Below are positions 13,406-24,800 of a stretch of 64,000 bases of DNA, in pieces; positions within the stretch are counted from its first letter, which is position 1, and each line of letters starts with the position of its first letter. The DNA lies in assembly GCF_910592395.1 (NCBI RefSeq), contig NC_088312.1, positions 4,340,001 to 4,404,000 of the forward strand. Direction: 5' to 3'. Under the pieces are notes generated by a model. That model was not told where the DNA came from and did not search any database. It saw only the letters and a program-made list of their open reading frames with translations. The stretch is from Lineus longissimus. Its lineage: Eukaryota > Nemertea > Pilidiophora > Heteronemertea > Lineidae. Position numbers and translations under genes: made by a program.

Positions 13406-13860
13406 GACAAGAGACAAAGGCTGATGATATGTCGTTTTGGATTGAAACGGGATGCAAATTAAGTTACGGTACAGACTCTGGGCTATTTCGTCCCTGTCCG
13501 CAGGCGTGAGGTATTTTGGTGAGGAAGGTGCATTTGGTGTCGTTTGGTAAGTGCATAAATCTAACTTTTCGAGAGTGTCCCCCACGCTGAGAGACGGAAG
13601 GACAAGAGACAAAGCCTGATGATATGGCAACTTTTATTGGGCAAGTATATAATATCTACTACAAAACTTAGAATTAGTGGCCGGCATGCGGAATCAGAAA
13701 AGGCTGACCGTAAATTGCTGCACGTGAAGATAGTGTAGTGTGTTAATCGAACTTGTTGGGAGTGATCCGCACACTTATTGACCGAAGGACAAGAGACGAA
13801 GGTTATGATATGACAACATTTATTTGGCAAGTACATACATATGAATAATGCAAAACTTGG
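13406..13860. repeat. tandem repeat, about 190-base period, three partial copies
   Basis: The word GACAAGAGACAAAGGCTGAT or a close variant, followed by GATATG, begins at 13406, 13601 and 13788, giving periods of 195 and 187. Copies two and three also share the following stretch (TTTATTGGGCAAGTA / TTTATTTGGCAAGTA, CAAAACTT). No coding capacity is evident. Confidence 0.65.
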
Positions 13861-14357
13861 AATACAATAACACAACGTTGATACTGCTGACTCCGCTTGA
13901 GCAAGCGTGTCAAGGGATCAGATGTTGGGTCAGTGCGCATGCGGGCGGGGCATGGGATGGAGGGTGGTGCACTGCGAGTGTCGATAAGGATGGGGGGGGG
14001 GGCAAAGGCAAATGACAAAAGCATAATAACAATTGAACAATGTACAAGTCGTAAGGAACCGTGACCGCTTTCAAGGTGGCAAGAACTGATTGCTGACCAA
14101 AACAATGATATATTCTGTTAACACCAATGGAGCATTCTCTTTTACGCGATTTCGATTTGATCAAATTTTGAGATGCCCCCTCAAAACTTACACGGCCTTT
14201 GTGGCGGGTAGTTCGTTCGAAGCTTATGTGTAACAACAACGCCGACAATCCTCCTGGAAACTTTGACATATTCTAGGAATTTGTAGTGAAAAATCGCTGC
14301 AAAGCCTGTGTTCTTGCCGACATTTATTCTATTTGTGTACATCTGTTGATAGCTAAG

Positions 14358-17300
14358 ATGTCATTAAAGACATTGCCACTGTTGTTCATCAACCTGGGAG
14401 GAGAGATGATGTACATTTTGGACCAAAGATTGCGTGCTCAAAACATTCCTCAAGAAAAAGCTAAGAAAGGTAGGCGAAAATTGTCCCCGAAAAGATTAGT
14501 ACCATGTTATGATATATCTTTACTGGTGGAGTAATAGGAGGAGCAAGGGGGTTTATTTAGCCACCTTCAGGTTACTAATATACACAGGAAGGACACTGAC
14601 TGGGTCATGTCAGACTTGATCAACTCCTCAAGTCAACTAAAATGATAAATTTACTGAAGACAATTTTTTCCAGTTGTCCATGACATAGTCGGCACAATGT
14701 TCAACAAGCGGTTTATGGAAGAGCTGTTCAAACCGCAGGAGCTCTATTCCAAAAAGGCGATGAGGACTGTGTTTGACAGGCTAGCACATGCATCCATCAT
14801 GAGGCTAAATGCAGCCAGCATGGATAAGGTACGGTATAGCACCTACTTTTTACTGCAGTTCTGACATTTCTTCCTAGCAAAGTATTTCTGTGTAAACTAT
14901 CACTCGGGTGATAGAAAATGAAGAAACAATTGATTCACAGCATATACTGCTGTCCAAGCCAACAATAAATTCTTGAACCGACTGTAAATATTTTATTACT
15001 ATTGCAGTTATATGACCTCATGACCATGGCTTTCAAGTACCAAGTATCCCTCAGTCTTCAACCCAAAGACATCCTCCTAGTTACTCTCAATCACATGGAT
15101 GCCATACATAGCTTTGTAGAGGACAACCCTCCTACCAAACAACTAGTGGATAATGTGTACAGACTTGTGCTCCAAGTAAGTTGCGGTGTTTTCCTCCACA
15201 AATTTTCTATTTGCTAAGTTGAGTATGCTAATTAAAAAATGATTGCAGTGAATAACGTCATACATGTCATATCATAGCCATTGATTGCCAATTACCAAAT
15301 GAGCCTGCTTGGCAACATTATGCTAGACCATTGTCCTTTTAATCGATGTTTTGTTCTGAAAATAGATTGCAAATCAGTCAATAGTTTACAACTACCAATA
15401 TACTATAAGTATCGTAAGTTCATAAATAATTTACGAAAATTGATACTTTCGGCAAGATTATGCCCTATTTCATGTACATGTATTTCACCTCTCAATAACC
15501 AATTTTTTAAATCAATGGACTAATATATCATCGGTATGATGATAAACCTGTTCTATAATGTGGTTTGGTGTATTCTTATCCAAATCCAAATTCTATAAAG
15601 GTCTGAATTGATAAAACCACTGAGTGAATATAAAGAACAGCATTATTTACTTCTTACCTTAGCAATATTGTTGGTCTATTATTGAGCATTGTGTTATGCT
15701 TTTAGATGATTGGTGTGCGCCATTAATAATAAATGGAAACACTTTTATATACAGATACATTTAGCATCAATAACCCTATAATTAGAGGTTTATATCGGAA
15801 AATGAGCGCTTGCTGTTTTTAAGAATGGCAGGCAGGCTCTTTGAATTGGGGTTTGGATGCTACAGATGTACATTTTGTACTTACTACAGCAAATAATATC
15901 TTGTGTTTGACATTTTCCAGAATTATGGTGCCTTATCCCATGGCGAATTCCTGCTGGTACGACAGACACTTCTAAACTTTTTCCAAGACATGCATATACG
16001 AGTAAGTCTTAGAAGTGGTATTGTATAAATCAGGGCTCCTGCCTGGGGATACCCTTATCTGGCAGAAACCCTGGAAATAATCTGCGTAGATACAAATCTA
16101 TACGTTTGTTTGCAGGTCTGAGGTGTGCTGAATGAGCACGCTATACAGTTGAATGAGAATGAAAAGTCTATCACAGTCGGCCTGTTCTGTCTATTTACCT
16201 TGGCAACTAATGCAGTTGGTCCATTAAATTGAAGTATTTACTCAACAATCCTCCACGCACAATTAAGACAAAGTGGGTTCTATTAACCCATGAGAGAGCC
16301 GTTCCCCTGACTATTGCCATATTGGTATTCATTAAACATGATAGATGTCTGAAACTTTAATGCTTTTCAGTACGTTGTTTACTGGTTGCCAAGGTAATGT
16401 AGTAATTCATTGAGACCTATGACAGAGTGTGTCTTTTTTTAGATGTGTCCCTAGAGTAATTATTTTACCAAAGCATGGCCAATCATGGCATGCTATGCTT
16501 ATCAATATCATATACAATGCATCAGTTTATTACATTTCTTACCAAATCATGTCTTATCGAGCCGCAGGGAGATCGTGTTAATCAGGAAAGCATCGCTAAG
16601 CAACCAATAAACAATGTTATAACCAGATTGGTGTTTATCGTGGGCAAATAATGCCAACAGGCTGACATTGATTACACTACCGATTAATCTTCCGATAAAA
16701 ATTGACAGGTATTTCATTGATTTGTGGAAGAAATTCGTCCCAGACTCAAATAGCCTGACTTGTTGTATGGAAATGAACAATTGCGCAGCACAGTCGCCAT
16801 GGCCACAAGAGAATTAAGGAAACTAAACAATGGAAATGGCATTTGGGGAACCCTCAAATTCGTCTGGCATTTTATTTTATGGTTGTGCGGGAGAAAAAGT
16901 ATGAAAGCTAGTTATGTAATTGCATATTCTAAATTATTCTGTATACAGGTTAGGCATCATTTATTACTTCAGTCTGATAATTTGGACTTCCGCATTTCAT
17001 AAATGAGGGGGACCAAGATTGGTTGATTGGCCCCCACTGATTGATAATAATAAACCCAAAAAATGCATTATTATCACCAAATTATTCTTAAATAATTAAC
17101 ATTTTTGAAAATACATAATTTCTTTTTTAGGTGTCAATATTTTTAAAGGACAAAGTTCAGAATTCAAACGGTAGATTTGCTATTCCCACATTTGGTCCAG
17201 TGCCGTGGAGCTCAGAGGTCCCTGGGACCATTAGGTAATCATCAACTCATGAGAGTGGCTCACAGATTCAAGTGGCCTGTCTGATCTTGGGTTTTAAAGC

Positions 17301-18956
17301 TATAGATAGATCAAGTGCCAATGGGGCATGCAGTCAGTGGGTCAAAGCACCCTTCTAATTTATAAGGTGGCAAATAGACAGTGGTGTATTGGTTGCACAT
17401 GCCATGCCAATTCTTTACAGTCAGCAAGTTAGTATTAGTCTTGAAACCCCATAAAAAATCCTCCTAACTATTGACACCAAGACAGCTGTGCTGAACATAT
17501 TTCTTGATATTTCAGGATATTTAACAATGGTGAACAAGTGAAGACAACCAACTTCAGATGCAACACAAAATATATCAATGTTCCAAAGGAGCCATCATTT
17601 GACATGAGGGGAGATCGCGTCTCGAAACTTGGAACAAATATGTAGGTCTACATTGTCTTGCTAAATAGCTGTTGTATCTTGCTATTGTCGTGTCCTTTCC
17701 AGGTCAACAGTCTTCTCCGGGTTCCTTTTATTCTACCTTGTCTATCTGGCGGTGTCCAGTGCAAACATAGAGAGAAATTCTGGAGTTCTTCATCCTCAAG
17801 ACATTGTTTTGATGAAATGAACAGTATTTGGGAGATTTGGCATTGCGTGTAGAAAAAGAACGAAAATTCCTGAATTCTGCCTATGGCCTCCAAGTCATCA
17901 GTGACAGCAGGTTTGCCTTGTAAAAGCTATCTTACAATAACGAAAACTTGTACATTATGTCTCCTACCTCATGATGTAGGTATTGATATATGGATGACAT
18001 GCCTTTTCCAATTGTAGGTATTCCGTAGCAAGACCCCTTGAGGCCACAGTAATAAGTGCATATAAAGGAAGCACATCGACCATAGGATCAGATCTGGTAT
18101 GTTTGATAATGAGATAGAGATTCAAATTTTTTAATAACAACATCATACATTCGAAAATATATTCCAAAAATCGCAGGAGAGATTTCTTCAATAAAAGTTT
18201 GAACATCTTTGATTCCAAAAATTGCTAATATTTTTAGGCTTAGGTTTAATAGTATTCCTTGACTGAGTGATAAAAACTATTAATGTACATTTTCTACATG
18301 TATTGCAGGATTCTCATAATCCAAATCCAAACAGTAAAGCACAGCTAGATCTCCTGTCTCATCTGATTGGTGGTGGAGGCGGGAAAGGACAAAAGAAGGG
18401 TGGCAAGGCCGAGTTCCGAGTAAATCTCTTCAACACAGACGCGGAAGAAGAGTAAGTGCCCAAACTGGAACACAAGACTTGCCGCTGTCACTTGAGCCAC
18501 TACTTAATAATTCAAAGGGTTTCTGTTGTGATCCATACAGTGTTTTATTAGCTACATGCTATGGTTGATGACAAATTTGTTACTTATAAATCTTGCTTAC
18601 ACGTATTTCATTTTGCAGGGAAGCAGCAGCAACCCGTCCAACTTTAGTGGAAGATCCTGGATCAAAAGTGATAAAGATAGATGCATCAAAGGTATTCATT
18701 ACACTTATTATTATCTTGGGTCTAGTCGTGAGTTCGTCTAGCAGACGGATAGTCTCTTTTATCATCATCGACCGGCATCTCACCATCTCACTTCTCTGAT
18801 TTTCCGATTTGCTGGTCTTTCCTTTGATACAGAAAATGCACATCTATATTTCAGAAAAAGCGAAGTGATGAACTTAATCGAATAATGGGAGAATTAACTG
18901 TAGATGATAATGGACAAGACGAGGATGATCTACTAGACCTAATGGACAAAGCTTGA
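14358..18956 (+). CDS. OSCP1: OSCP1, organic solute carrier partner 1
   Basis: Ten exons join in phase to 380 residues, the usual family length: 14358-14469, 14674-14828, 15008-15175, 15921-16001, 17131-17234, 17516-17641, 18018-18096, 18309-18451, 18619-18691 and 18855-18956 (TGA). The N-terminus (LPLLFINLGGEMMYILDQRL followed by RAQNIP) is the hallmark of OSCP1/NOR1 and fixes the start. The middle contains FGPVPWSSEVPG and the C-terminus is acidic and lysine rich, ending DLLDLMDKA. The vertebrate protein was named for helping organic solute uptake; later work links the family to cilia. Neither role can be read from the sequence. No membrane segment is seen. The promoter is probably shared or close to that of the divergent dioxygenase gene. 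Confidence 0.95.
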
Positions 18957-20213
18957 GAAAGAGAAACATTAGGCATAAAATATTTCAAATAATTCAGATA
19001 CCCACACACTGGCACAATGTCAAAACAGGACAGTGTGTTCCATACACAAAGAAGCAAGGAAGTTTAAAGTGTGAAAAGAGACCTTCTCTGCAACAATCGT
19101 TGAATATGACTGCAAAAATCCCCAGTGTGGAAGTAAAAAGACATATATGTATATACACTAGAAGCCCTAGAAGTAGACTTTAAGGACATTGCTTAGCTTC
19201 ATAAAGTTGCTTCATTGACATTTTTTGATGGCCTGGTTCCTGATAGGCTAGAATAATTCCTTCCATATAAAGTCAGTTGACTTACACTTAGCTGCAACAG
19301 CTATTTCACTTTGTTGTCAGTATTAGAAAGTATTGTTAGTTGTGGAGAATGATGAGTTGGAAAAGTTGGGACAATTTTCGTCACTGATGTTATTGGCACT
19401 GTGATTCAGGTGCCAGAATGAAGGTCATAAACACTGAAGCATTCCAAAAATTGCGTAACGCTACCAAATACAGTAAAATCTTTTGCCTCCTGCTTGAACG
19501 CCTATAATTGTGGAAATTACATTGTAGATTTTCTCCTCATTTTGTAGAGTAGAAAAAATTTAATTACCTTGTGCAATAGGATTATGTTTCTCTTAGATTT
19601 CTGTTGCAGACAGAGTGTTTTATTGTGCTTTTTGGTTGTACTAAAATCTGTTGTGTTTGTTGGCTAATATCCCAGAAAACAATCAGGGGTGACAGTCGGT
19701 AAAAACTTTTAAGTGACTGGATGTGAGTATTTTGTCATTGCTGTCGAATCAAGCTCCATTACCTTAGCTTAAAGGTTGACCATGTTAACTGATGCATCCC
19801 TGATGCAAACAGTTGTATGGGTGTCAATTGAATAATTGTTTAAGTCTAAGAAATGAAAGAACAACATTATTGCACACCAAATGGGGAAAGAAATGATATT
19901 ATAACTGACACCCAGTGCTACCTTTGAGTAGGACTTCATGTTTGTTTGTAGGTTTGTTTGTTAAATTTTGTACCTGATGTGATATTTAGCTTTCCACTCA
20001 CCATGCACTGAAAAATGTCGCAAATAGTTGAACTAGGCCTAACTACACACTTCTGGATTCATCTGGATGACATTGCAAATTTGGTAGGTTTAATCTTAAT
20101 CAACAATGATTTTAATTGAATTTTGTTTTGGTTGTGGAGAAACCTGTAATTGAAACATGTACTACCTTCCCGGCTTTCAACAATTTTGACATTTTTCAGG
20201 TTGCTCATGGTGA

Positions 20214-20280
20214 AATAAAACTGTGATCTCACCTACCTATGCTGTTGATTAAGTGTATATAGTATTAGAAGAGAAATAAA
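20214..20280 (+). terminator. two poly(A) signals, likely OSCP1 3' end
   Basis: AATAAA occurs at 20214-20219 and 20275-20280, both on the OSCP1 strand and both followed by T-rich DNA. Which one is used cannot be told. Confidence 0.45.
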
Positions 20281-21049
20281 TGTTTATAGATAATTGGTAA
20301 ATCAGGAAATAGCAGATCTTGTGTTCAATGTTATTTATTATATCCGTTTTGTGGCTTCAAAGCTTTCCAAATGACTTTGAGAGAATTCACTTGAGCTCAG
20401 ATTGTGGAACTGCAGGAGTGAGGCCCCAACTTTCCACCAGGTGGCTCTTTGTATTACATCTGTGGAAATTCTAGCTGATACCACAAAGGAATAAGACTGA
20501 AAAGGGCCCTCTTGAGACAGGCTGGTGCTGGAGGAGCGAGTTCAAATTATTTTCACCAAGGGTCATGGCATTGAAAAGGGTGACTCGCTGAAACCATAAA
20601 GAAATAGTAATGTAAAGGAATACTCGGACTCTAAAAAACTCCCGTTTTCGACTGCCATCTCTCCCCAAGCATGCTGAAAGACATCTGAAATATCAGCCAT
20701 CTGGTAGGCCTACAAGAATGTCTGACCTGCAAGTGAACCAAAATGTTAGTCTTGTACTAAGCCAGATCATTGAACTGCTCTACCCTGGGGACAATATAAC
20801 ACGACACTGCTTTGGAAATGGCCATTTGTCATGATTGTTGATAACACGTGATATTGATATACTACAATATTGACTATCAAGGCCTGTATGGCCCTTCTTC
20901 GTCTCTCATTGGACTGATTCACCTAGAGTTGTCTACTAGCGGGACAAAGAAAGGTAAGCGATCATTATAATGGCCATCGCTTTTACCCCATGAGCTTGCT
21001 GAGTTGTTTAAAAGAAGCTTTTCATTAACTTTGCGGGCGTTAACTTTAA

Positions 21050-21098
21050 CTTGGCGTTATCGGAAGCGATAACGCCAAGTAAAGTTATAACGCCAAGT
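21050..21098. repeat. hairpin with repeated ATAACGCCAAGT word
   Basis: ACTTGGCGTTATCG (21050-21063) pairs with CGATAACGCCAAGT (21067-21080). A further ATAACGCCAAGTTAA follows at about 21087. A related GGCGTTATCAGTAACG lies in SLC13 intron 6 near 28091. This looks like the remains of a small inverted-repeat element. Confidence 0.55.
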
Positions 21099-21832
21099 TA
21101 ACACCAAGTTTGTGACACACTTGTTTTGAACAACCAGACCTTGTTACGACACTAACGTTAGAGTAGTATCTAATTGACCTTGTAGTATCTGACAAAATTT
21201 GTTGGTGATCGCTGTCATTTGGAAATGAACAGCTTGTGGTTGAAGCAATCAAGTTCTCAGACTTTGCTTGAATTACACTCCGGACGCAGTTGACCGGCCT
21301 TGTCCTGTCGCCTGGTATGATCAGGATGACGAAATGGACTGCATGGGAGTCTAGCGTGGCTGTGAAGTGATCAAAATATGAATAATGCAGATGACTGTAC
21401 CATCTGGTTTCCGACGGAAATTCATTCACTGAATTTATGAAGTCCCAGCTATACCGGTACCAATACTGACGACGGATAACACCTGTAATAGTGTTCAACA
21501 CTAAAAGTTATAAAATGTATACCGCACTGTATTCATCGGATAGTATTTTAAAAGACCAAACGCAAGGGAAAATGGTATGTTCTGTCCATTCCATGTATTC
21601 TGTGTCATCATGAAAGATATACATGTTCTTGCAGCTCACCCCGCAGTGTCGTGCCCTATAGTCCGGTCTTTAAAAACCAAAAGATACAGTTCATTAAAAC
21701 TATGCGTGAGGTGCAATCATGCTTATGCCGCATCCCGAGGGTTTTACAGGGTTTTACTCATTTTAGTTTCAGAAAGCACCTAAATACCAAGAAGTTTCTC
21801 TCTCGGACTCTGACATAGTGTCATACGGCACA

Positions 21833-24800
21833 ATGTCCAAGTACGAGGTGGCGGACAACGCAGCGGGTGAGAAAGAGCAACTGGAGGAGACAGGGCAGTC
21901 GACGGGACGGAATGTCTTGGCGTATTGGAGGAGCTACATCATTCTTCTGACGCCACTAGTACTCCTACCATTTCCTATAATATGGCAGTCATCAGTAAGT
22001 AGATATGGCGATCTCAGTGACAGTCACAACCTTCCGTTCTTTACATCAGTCTTAATCAAAAAGAACACCTGGTAAAAGAATCTTAATCACTTAGTTCACG
22101 CTATACGGTGCATGGCGTCTTTCACATCAATGATAACATCGGCATTCGATTCAATACCCATTCAAGATAATTAAGACTTAATTTGAGAACTTGAGCGTCT
22201 TCCAGACGATATCCCTCTTTCAACGTTTACCTGGTATTTCGCTCAATAGAACTGTCATACCATATAATGTCAATCTTTACTCTTCTCAAGATCATAGACT
22301 GGGTTATATGTGAAAAAGCACAACAAATCTAAAGGTCTATGTATTGAGAGTATACATTAAATCGTACATCTTCATGCAACAAAAGATTCATTTTTGTGAG
22401 AATGCGTCTTGTCAGTTAACAGCCTGTGATACAATATTCCCGGCGGGTCTTTTCAATATAGTTCAGTGCCAACGATCAATCTTGTCTTTGCTTGCCTATA
22501 GTTTTGAAGTCAACGATCTTTCAGACTTTCATGGTTGAGGAAACTGAAAGGCTGTTGAATCGTCCGAAAATAATTCTTTGATTAAGTTTGGAGCATAGTC
22601 CGGAAATGCACAGAAGGATGACGTCTTCATTCATAGAGAATGTAAATTGTGGCAATATAATTTGCACATGTTCTCTTGCTATAGATACAGACACTATGGA
22701 CACTTGCTATAGACATAGAACTTTACTTTCACTTTACTTTACTTTCAGATAATGCGGTGTGCTTACATGATGGCTGTGATGGCCGTCTACTGGGTGACAG
22801 AAGCGCTCCCACTTGCGGTGACATCACTGATACCAGTCATCGCAGCACCATTGCTTGACATCATGCCCTCATCGAAGGTCTGCCACCTTTATACCAATGT
22901 AAGCATTTATTCGGCTCCCTGACTCTTAAAATCAATCAAGCTACATAATTTGCGATTGGGCTATAGGACGCTTTTCCCCTGAAGAAGTCCGCTATCAAAA
23001 GAGACAATGAAGTTAAGAGGGATGTTACTTGATCATGTTAATGGAGCTTTGGTAGCAACAACATGTATCCATGAAATTGCACGACTTTGTGATGTCTCAT
23101 CGTCATTGTATATTGGCATACCCGTCCAAGCTTTAACTGTTGGTATTAAAAATATAACATTCTTAAGCTTTATCTTCCAGGACACCATCATGTTATTCAT
23201 TGGCGGGCTGATGGTGGCTGTCTGCGTGGAGCACTGGAACCTCCACAAACGGATTGCTCTCGGGGTTCTCCTCCTTGTTGGATCAACCCCTCAATGGTAA
23301 AACCAAGTTTCTTGTCATTCTTTAAGGCTACAACAAGCCATACGAAATAAAGGCGACTGCTGTACCAACTAGCCATTAGGCTCGACCACTCCTAAAGCCC
23401 CTTCGCCACAGAAATATACTATTAGGCGTTTAACGCGTCGAATGTCACCCATATGCATGGCCTTTTATATTTCATTCCGTGTTGCCAACGGACGCATGCC
23501 CCTGATGGGCGTTTTAGATTGTAGTTGGTGTACTGAAAAAAAGATTTTTTAGAGCCATATCAACCTTTTGAAACGAAGGCAGTGTGGTGTCTAACATTTT
23601 TACCGCTATTGGCCATTTGCAAATCCGGAAAGCAAACGAATTGTTGTTTCTTGACAATAATGAACAGTTTAGTGTAAATTTCCATGACCCTAATCTGCAA
23701 GTGTTTGGTTTTCTTATAGGGTTATGCTTGGTTTCATGGCGTCCACTTGGTTCCTATCCATGTGGATCAGTAACACGGCAACTACAGCCATGATGATCCC
23801 CATAGTCACTACCGTGGTTACCGAGATGAGAAAAGGCGAAGAAAGCCCTGATGCAAGTCTTATCGATGAGGGTGAGACTATTGTGCCTGTGGATCATTAC
23901 TGGGAGTGGCAGTTTCATATGTCAATCCTAAAAAGTGTCCGCCGTTGTGACGGATAAAAGGGACAAGTTGGGAATGAGATCTGCTGGTTTTTCTTACGAA
24001 AATAGTCTCCAGCCCAACTGAACTGTGACTCCTTCGACAGGGTCCATGCAAATCATTAAGCTGTGATGAACCGTGCATTTGAGCCGGATATGTAACGGTA
24101 GGCTTGCATGAAATTTGCAATCCATGCCCGAAACTGCTTCACAAAAATCCCATTGCAATATCGCAGTCTGTGGACAGAGTTTATTGTCGAGGTTGGTTGG
24201 TCCTCAGGACTGCGATATTTTGCAACTCCTGTAGTGCACCTGCGCGTACGGTGGCCCATTAGGGACATCATGTTTTTTTTTAGATTCAAATACGATTTTT
24301 TTTTCTCGAATTTTCTCCACGGAATTAAGTATTTTCTCCACGGAATTAAGTATTTTCTCCACGGAAATAAATACTTTTCTCCACGGAAATAACATTTATC
24401 TCCACGGAAATAACATTTATCTCCACGGAAATAAATACTTTTCTCCACGGAAATAAATACTTTTCTCCACGGAAATAACATTTATCTCCACGGAAATAAC
24501 ATTTATCTCCACGGAAATAAATACTTTTCTCCACGGAAATAAATATTTTTCTCCACGGAAATAACATTTATCTCCACGGAAATAAATACTTTTCTCCACG
24601 GAAATAAATACTTTTCTCCACGGAAATAACATTTATCTCCACGGAAATAAATACTTTTCTCCACGGAAATAAATACTTTTCTCCACGGAAATAACATTTA
24701 TCTCCACGGAAATAACATTTATCTCCACGGAAATAAATACTTTTCTCCACGGAAATAAATATTTTTCTCCACGGAAATAACATTTATCTCCACGGAAATA

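Larger units (their letters stand above)
12074..14357. other. intergenic region between dioxygenase and OSCP1
   Basis: The two genes point away from each other, so both promoters should lie here. No gene is recognised. The region holds a C-run with CCCCCACCCCC near 12525-12545, a short CAACTCGGCCT repeat (12740-12791), a 190-base tandem repeat (13406-13860) and an 11-base G-run (13992-14002). Confidence 0.55.
18957..21832 (+). other. OSCP1 3' region and SLC13 upstream region
   Basis: The OSCP1 3' untranslated region probably runs to one of two AATAAA signals (20214-20219 or 20275-20280), about 1.3 kb after the stop. From there to 21832 no gene is recognised. A 14-base hairpin with extra copies of the same word lies at 21050-21098. 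The SLC13 promoter should be in the last kilobase but no clear core element was found. Confidence 0.5.
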
